A stretch of 38,090 nucleotides of DNA from Deltaproteobacteria bacterium (lineage in GTDB: Bacteria > Desulfobacterota > Desulfobacteria > Desulfobacterales > JAFDMD01): assembly GCA_019306185.1 (NCBI GenBank), contig JAFDMD010000008.1, forward strand, positions 1-38,090, read 5' to 3'. Under the pieces are notes generated by a model. The model was not told where the DNA came from and did no database searches. It saw nothing but the letters and a program-made list of their open reading frames with translations. The position numbers were made by a program, and so were the translations under genes. Of this stretch, positions 33,962 to 38,090 are shown one piece after another (positions within the stretch are counted from its first letter, which is position 1; each line of letters starts with the position of its first letter).

Positions 33962-34855
33962 ATGAAACATTTTTTTACTATTACAACTGCGCTTTTTGCG
34001 TTTTCTTTATTCGCGTTTTGCTCCGGCGGGGCGTTGGCGGAGGAAGAGTTTACAAGCGGAATATGGGGGCAGGGTTTTCAGACGGACGCCGAACAGGATT
34101 CCATAAGCGGACTACCCGGATATGAATACGACACAACCGGTTTTATTTTCGGATACGACAAGGTATTGGGCGACAAATTGGTTCTGGGCGTAAATGCCGG
34201 ATATCATGAAACCGACGTTGACGGAGACGCCGGAGATATAAGCGACATAAATACATTTTTAATCGGCGCTTACGGAAGCTATAATTTTTATCCTTATTAT
34301 GCGGATTTCGGTTTGATGTTTGCAAGAGGAGATATAGATAGCAAAAGAAACCAAAATTTAATAACAAGTTCTACTAATTCCAATAATTATTCTCTGTTTA
34401 TGGAGTTCGGAAAAGAGATTCCTATTACCGATATAGTTAATTTTATTCCGGTTGCAGGTTTTACCGCTAATTACGTTTCTATAGACGGCTATACGGAAGA
34501 AGGCGCTACCGGTCAGGAGATGCTGGTTGAAGAGTCGGACAACTTCTTTTTTACTTCGGAACTCGGTTTAAAATCGAATATCACTTTAAGTCAAAACTCC
34601 TATTTAAAATTGTCCGGCTTGTGGGCGCACGAATTTTCGGACGATCTGCATAGCGCGGCGAAAGGTAGATTTGTAGGAACAAGCGATGTTATAATGATGC
34701 AAGGCTTGGATGTGGGCAGAGACAGAGGAGTATTTGGCATCGGTTTAAACTTTAAGCCGGTAAAAGATATTGTGTTGGATATAGATTACAATTTTGAGGT
34801 TGGCGAAGAATTTAACGCGCATACCGGAACTTTTACCTTAAAAAAATTATTTTAA
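33962..34855 (+). CDS. Outer-membrane beta-barrel protein (autotransporter-barrel type)
   Basis: A 297-residue exported protein. The start is set at ATG 33962, with GGAAAGGAGA 9 bases upstream; a longer frame from TTG at 33944 runs through that site and is rejected. A signal peptide with core 'TTALFAFSLFAFCSGG' ends at ALA before EEE (cleavage near residue 28). The mature part is a run of alternating strands such as GFIFGYDKVLGDKLVLGVNAG and FLIGAYGSYNFYPYYADFGL, with aromatic girdles, ending in Leu-Phe, as in the autotransporter beta-domain. No passenger domain is present. It lies 31 bases before the Tat-signalled gene, probably cotranscribed. Confidence 0.82.
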   Translation: MKHFFTITTALFAFSLFAFCSGGALAEEEFTSGIWGQGFQTDAEQDSISGLPGYEYDTTGFIFGYDKVLGDKLVLGVNAGYHETDVDGDAGDISDINTFLIGAYGSYNFYPYYADFGLMFARGDIDSKRNQNLITSSTNSNNYSLFMEFGKEIPITDIVNFIPVAGFTANYVSIDGYTEEGATGQEMLVEESDNFFFTSELGLKSNITLSQNSYLKLSGLWAHEFSDDLHSAAKGRFVGTSDVIMMQGLDVGRDRGVFGIGLNFKPVKDIVLDIDYNFEVGEEFNAHTGTFTLKKLF

Positions 34856-34886
34856 GCAAGATAGTATAAGATAAGGAGATTAAACA

Positions 34887-35297
34887 ATGTCCGCAGACAA
34901 TAAAAAAGATATAACTATCGAAAAAAAAGATGAAAAAACAGAAGGAATAGAATCCAGAAGACGGGTTTTAAAAAAAATACTTATAGGAAGCGGCGCTGTT
35001 GCAGCTGCCGGAATGCTCCCCGCAAAATGGATGAAACCGGTAATAAACGCGGTAGGACCATATAATGCGTATGCCTCGCTGGCAACAACGTTTGGACCGA
35101 CAACAACGCTTGGACCGACAACAACGGCGGCGCCTCGGGGCGAAACAAGCAAGCAGCCCAATGTTTTAAATCAGGTGGTTCGTCAGGATACAAATACGGT
35201 AAAGGTGAAGGTAAAAACAAGACTTGGCAAATTCCGCAGCAATACATTTTCCGGCGGCGGCTCAAAAGGAGCGGGAAAAACCGATACGGAGGATTAA
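34887..35297 (+). CDS. Small Tat-signalled protein with a Thr-Gly-Pro repeat tract
   Basis: A 136-residue protein. Residues 23-45 resemble a twin-arginine signal (Ser-Arg24-Arg25-Arg-Val-Leu-Lys followed by ILIGSGAVAAAG); the LPAKWMKPVINAV segment (44-56) and AxA at 61-63 follow. The mature region starts with a tandem 18-base repeat that encodes TTFGP-TTTLGP-TTTAAP (67-83), then a basic tail with GGGSKG. Similar small proteins with RR...LPAKWxKPVV...AHA ends are found in proteobacteria, often near PqqD-like genes; I recall the pattern but cannot name a family. The downstream gene has a PqqD-like domain and glycosyltransferases, so Thr glycosylation is a testable idea. Confidence 0.75.
   Translation: MSADNKKDITIEKKDEKTEGIESRRRVLKKILIGSGAVAAAGMLPAKWMKPVINAVGPYNAYASLATTFGPTTTLGPTTTAAPRGETSKQPNVLNQVVRQDTNTVKVKVKTRLGKFRSNTFSGGGSKGAGKTDTED
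35085..35120 (+). repeat. Two 18-base tandem units inside the Tat-signalled gene
   Basis: ACAACGTTTGGACCGACA and ACAACGCTTGGACCGACA are adjacent and differ at one base; a third partial unit (ACAACGGCG) follows. The period is a multiple of three and encodes a six-residue TTxGPT repeat, so copy-number change would lengthen the Thr tract without a frameshift. Confidence 0.85.
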
Positions 35298-35982
35298 AAA
35301 AACTTTGTTATTATAAAATATAAATTAACATTATTAAGGGGTTTCTCGCTTTGCTCGCAATAATCGAAGGAGTCTTTTTAAGCCTTATCGGTTAGTTCTA
35401 TTCCGATAAACAGAGCAAGGGGAAATCCCTTAATTGTTTTCTAACTGTGTAAAGCGTATAATGCAGTCTATTAATTAGTCGGCGCTGAAAAAGTATAATA
35501 CATATTGTAATTATTATAGATTTTAAGAAAGATAAGATAATATATTTGCAAGGAATTAATATTGATTTTAATATTTTCTTGCAAATATTAAGATAAAATC
35601 CTCATTATTCAAAAAAGGTTTTTAATCGCCAAAAGATTTGTACAAAGGAACAAAGGATAAGATCAGAAGGCGCTAATCAAGGGATTTCTCCTCGTTTCAC
35701 TCGTCGAAATGACAAACAAAAACAACGCTCGGCGAAGAAACAACGGGGAAATAATTAAGGGGCTTATTGCTTCGCTTGAGATGACAAACTTTTTATTCCG
35801 GACGAACATTTTTTTACCCTGTCATTTGGACAAACGTTATCTTTACCTGTCATTTCGACGAGCAAAGCGAGGAGAAATCCCTTAATTTAAAGCGATCAAT
35901 AATAGATATTGGCAAAACCGTTTACGCTTAAAATGTAGGTTTTTCGTCATTGACTAATTAACTTTTAAGTATAGGAGGCGAG
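35298..35982. repeat. 685-base intergenic array of short 'GTCATTTCGACGAG' repeats
   Basis: Units at 35334-35360, 35411-35433 (inverted), 35679-35717, 35755-35789 and 35846-35885 (inverted relative to 35679-35717) share TTAAGGGATTTCTC and GTCGAAATGACAAAC-like halves. A 17-base piece (TAGTCGGCGCTGAAAAA, 35476-35492) comes from the family T terminal repeat, and 35548-35600 is an ATATTTGCAAG...CTTGCAAATAT hairpin related to family T interior. No gene is supported. Such units, found in many low-GC proteobacterial genomes, are probably mobile or recombination-derived. Confidence 0.65.
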
Positions 35983-37992
35983 ATGCTATCAGATAATTTA
36001 ATATTTCCGATTCAAAAACATGGTTTTATTATAAGCAAAGAGAAAGATTTATTTATACTCCGTTCAAAACCGGACAATATCCCTTTACAATTAAATAATA
36101 CCGCATGGCTTATATTTTGCTTGTGCGACGGAACTTTAGAATTAAAAGAGATAAAAAAGCTTGTTAAGCATTCCTATAAAGTCGAAGATATTGATCAGGA
36201 TATTGACGATACTTTAGACGCTCTTATTTATTCGGGCGTTATAGAAACCTTTGCCGCTCCCTTTAAAACTCCCAAGCCTATTCTTCGCGTAGGTTTTATT
36301 AATTTTTGGGAAAACTTTAATAAACGGGATAACTGGTTTTTATGGATGCTATGCAATAGATTCAACCTTATCTTAACCAACCCGGCCAAAGAGGAGACGG
36401 ATATTATATTCTGCTCCGTTTTTGAAGAGATTGATTATGCCGGTTATAATGTTTTTGAAGCGGACGCTATAAAGGTTAGCGTATCATTGGGCGAGGAGAC
36501 TCTGGATTTAAAAAAGTATGATTTTGTTTTTTCGGATAACATTAAAGCGGCAAAAGATTCGGATAATTATTTTTATATTCCTTTATGGACGCTTTATTTT
36601 GACTGGATTAATTACAAAAATTCCAAAAAGGAGCTTGGCGTAATATCAGAAGATATAATTTTTAAGGAATATGGCAAGTATGCGCCGGAAACAGTAGCCG
36701 AGCATTTTTATAATGCTTTATTCGGCAAAGATTTCGAGCGATTATGCGAAGAGAATAAAGAGGCGAAAATAGATATTTCGGCTTTAACTATGCTGGAAAA
36801 TTCTTCAAACAAAACTTCGGCAGCGCCTGCGTCTCGGCAAAAGAAAGTAGAACCTATTTTAAAAAAGCGGGATAAAAAAAAGCTTGCCATAGGCATGGCG
36901 TGCTACGACGAATATGACGGAGTATATTTTACGGTTCAGGCTATTAGACTTTATCATTCGGAAGTTTTGGAAGATATAGAAATTCTTATAATAGATAATA
37001 ACCCGAACGGACAATGCGCAGACAGTTTAATATCGTTGGCAAACAGTATAAAGGAACTGCATTACATACCTTTTGACGATTTTACAGGAACCGCTTCGCG
37101 AGATATTATATTTAAAGAGGCTTTATCCGATTATGTTTTATGCGTAGATTCTCACATATTAATCGCGCCCGGAGCTATAAAAAAGTTAATAGACTTTCTA
37201 TACGCCAACCCGAAATGTTATGACCTTTTGCAGGGGCCTCTTGTTTATGACAATTTAACAAGCATATCGACTCATTTTAAGCCGGAATGGGGCGGCGGCA
37301 TGTTCGGAAAATGGGAGACTGACGAGCGGGGCGAAAACCCGCAAAACGAACCTTTTGAAATCGATATGCAGGGGTTAGGCGTTTTTGCATGCCGAAAAGA
37401 TGCATGGCTTGGGTTTAACCCCCTATTTCAAGGCTTCGGAGGCGAAGAGGGCTATATTCATGAAAAATTTCGTCAGGCAGGCAGAAAAATTCTATCTCTT
37501 CCTTTTTTTAGATGGATACATAGGTTTAATCGCGCTGCCGGCGTTCCTTATCCGAATTTGTGGAACGACCGAATTAGAAATTATTATATAGGATTTACGG
37601 AGCTTGGACTGGATACAAAACCTATTGCAGACCATTTTATCAAGTTGATTGGCGATAAGACTTTTGCTTCGATTTATTCCGCAATAAAACAGGAAATGGA
37701 AAACCCGTTTTTCTATTTTGACGCCATATACTGCATAAATCTTGACGCGGCGGAGCGGAGATGGCAGGAGATGCAAAAACGTTTTGAAAAACTTGGTATT
37801 GTTGATAGAGTTCGGCGTTTTTCGGCTATTGAAACTCCGGAATCTCATCATATAGGATGCGCTCTTTCTCATCGCGCAATAATAGAAAAGGCGGAAAAAT
37901 ATAATTTTAAAAATGTGCTGATTTTTGAAGACGACGCTATATTTTTGGATAATATATTAGAGCTGTTAAAAAAATCTATTAGGGTCTGTTGA
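35983..37992 (+). CDS. PqqD-like / GT10-N-like / GT2 / GT25 fusion protein, 3' end cut by an IS
   Basis: A 669-residue multidomain protein with AGGAGG before the ATG. Residues 1-95 are PqqD-like, the fold used to bind RiPP precursor leaders. Residues 100-210 resemble the N-terminal lobe of GT10 fucosyltransferases (TDIIFCSVFE, IKVSVSLGEETLDLKKYDF, YIPLWTLYF) without the catalytic lobe. Residues 298-560 are a GT2-like glycosyltransferase with Asp389-Ser-His391, PEWGGGMFGKWE and GFGGEEGYI. Residues 578-665 begin a GT25 domain: AIYCINLDAAERRW, IGCALSHRAIIEKA and FEDDAIFL. After KKSI the last three codons (RVC) and the TGA come from an insertion sequence, so the normal C-terminus of the GT25 domain is lost. 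Confidence 0.8.
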   Translation: MLSDNLIFPIQKHGFIISKEKDLFILRSKPDNIPLQLNNTAWLIFCLCDGTLELKEIKKLVKHSYKVEDIDQDIDDTLDALIYSGVIETFAAPFKTPKPILRVGFINFWENFNKRDNWFLWMLCNRFNLILTNPAKEETDIIFCSVFEEIDYAGYNVFEADAIKVSVSLGEETLDLKKYDFVFSDNIKAAKDSDNYFYIPLWTLYFDWINYKNSKKELGVISEDIIFKEYGKYAPETVAEHFYNALFGKDFERLCEENKEAKIDISALTMLENSSNKTSAAPASRQKKVEPILKKRDKKKLAIGMACYDEYDGVYFTVQAIRLYHSEVLEDIEILIIDNNPNGQCADSLISLANSIKELHYIPFDDFTGTASRDIIFKEALSDYVLCVDSHILIAPGAIKKLIDFLYANPKCYDLLQGPLVYDNLTSISTHFKPEWGGGMFGKWETDERGENPQNEPFEIDMQGLGVFACRKDAWLGFNPLFQGFGGEEGYIHEKFRQAGRKILSLPFFRWIHRFNRAAGVPYPNLWNDRIRNYYIGFTELGLDTKPIADHFIKLIGDKTFASIYSAIKQEMENPFFYFDAIYCINLDAAERRWQEMQKRFEKLGIVDRVRRFSAIETPESHHIGCALSHRAIIEKAEKYNFKNVLIFEDDAIFLDNILELLKKSIRVC

Positions 37993-38090
37993 CAATTCAT
38001 AAAGGTAGCCAAAGGAAAGCGCGAGCCAAAGCGAGCATAGCCTTGAAATTACGTTTCAATTTATCATATCTTGTCGCTATAGCTCGGAAA
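37982..38090 (-). mobile_element. Insertion sequence end, IS5-type (partial)
   Basis: GGGTCTGTTGACAATTCA at 37982 onward is an IS terminal sequence, and the adjacent minus-strand frame is a transposase C-terminus. It cuts into the preceding glycosyltransferase gene. Only one end is in the window, so the full element, its inverted repeat partner and the target duplication cannot be checked. The window may stop here because a multi-copy IS breaks assembly. Confidence 0.75.
37997..38090 (-). CDS. IS5-family transposase, C-terminal fragment
   Basis: On the minus strand the last 94 bases encode 30 residues and a TGA stop (37997-37999). The peptide is FRAIATRYDKLKRNFKAMLA continuing LARAFLWLPL. 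The pattern RxIATRYDKLxRNFxAMLxLA is the typical C-terminal end of IS5/IS427-group DDE transposases. The N-terminal and catalytic parts lie outside the window. The gene runs toward the truncated glycosyltransferase and ends 15 bases inside the IS end. Confidence 0.8.
   Translation of the reverse strand, partial: FRAIATRYDKLKRNFKAMLALARAFLWLPL

Noticed and set aside
35298-35982. CRISPR array
   Set aside because: The repeats are inverted as well as direct, unevenly spaced and diverged, with no regular spacers and no cas genes.

Overview
The window is low-GC bacterial DNA that opens in the last codons of an elongation factor Tu gene and runs straight into one long ribosomal protein operon (S10, spc and alpha operons fused, about 115-13920). 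The gene content suggests an anaerobic Desulfobacterota-type (former Deltaproteobacteria) organism. The pointers are a PxxKW cysteine-rich protein, a single-cluster ferredoxin resembling Desulfovibrio gigas ferredoxin II, an anaerobic-class hybrid cluster protein, and an 'orange protein'-like set of DUF134, NifX and MinD/ferredoxin ATPase genes. This placement is inference from gene families. No rRNA or tRNA gene was seen.

Layout. (1) 1-13920, plus strand: tuf end, then rpsJ, rplC, rplD, rplW, rplB, rpsS, rplV, rpsC, rplP, rpmC, rpsQ, rplN, rplX, rplE, rpsN, rpsH, rplF, rplR, rpsE, rpmD, rplO, secY, infA, rpmJ, rpsM, rpsK, rpsD, rpoA, rplQ. The adk and map genes often found after secY are absent. 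(2) 13925-15470, minus: an IHF/HU protein behind glyA. (3) 16114-19088, minus: hcp, an HD-domain protein and a ferredoxin, a likely NO/hydroxylamine-stress operon with an FNR/HcpR-type palindrome upstream. (4) 19391-21124, plus: glnS, whose last residues are encoded by an invading repeat. (5) 21723-26552, plus: a DUF134/pseudo-receiver fusion under a perfect palindromic operator, two tandem MinD-type ATPases carrying ferredoxin domains, a tiny Gly-rich protein, two NifX-family proteins, a metallo-beta-lactamase-fold protein and an orphan. (6) 26986-28398, minus: a CoA-transferase/hydrolase. (7) 28744-33521, plus: PxxKW protein, aminotransferase, ClC channel and a LppC/LivK-type lipoprotein. 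(8) 33962-37992, plus: an outer-membrane beta-barrel, a Tat-signalled small protein with a Thr-Gly-Pro repeat tract, and a large PqqD-like/glycosyltransferase fusion cut by an insertion sequence that runs off the window end.

The intergenic space from 15.5 kb onward is full of small non-coding repeats: a hairpin element family (17115, 21077, degenerate at 26911), an element family with TATAGCC-type terminal inverted repeats (21237, about 26553, 33607), and short 'GTCATTTCGACGAG' units near 35.3-35.9 kb. The ribosomal block has none, so the two halves differ sharply in stability.

The best candidates for something new are the 34.9-38.0 kb pair (a possible peptide- or protein-glycosylation system built on a PqqD-like recognition domain) and the DUF134-pseudo-receiver regulator with its operator. 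Both functions are inferred and neither is demonstrated.
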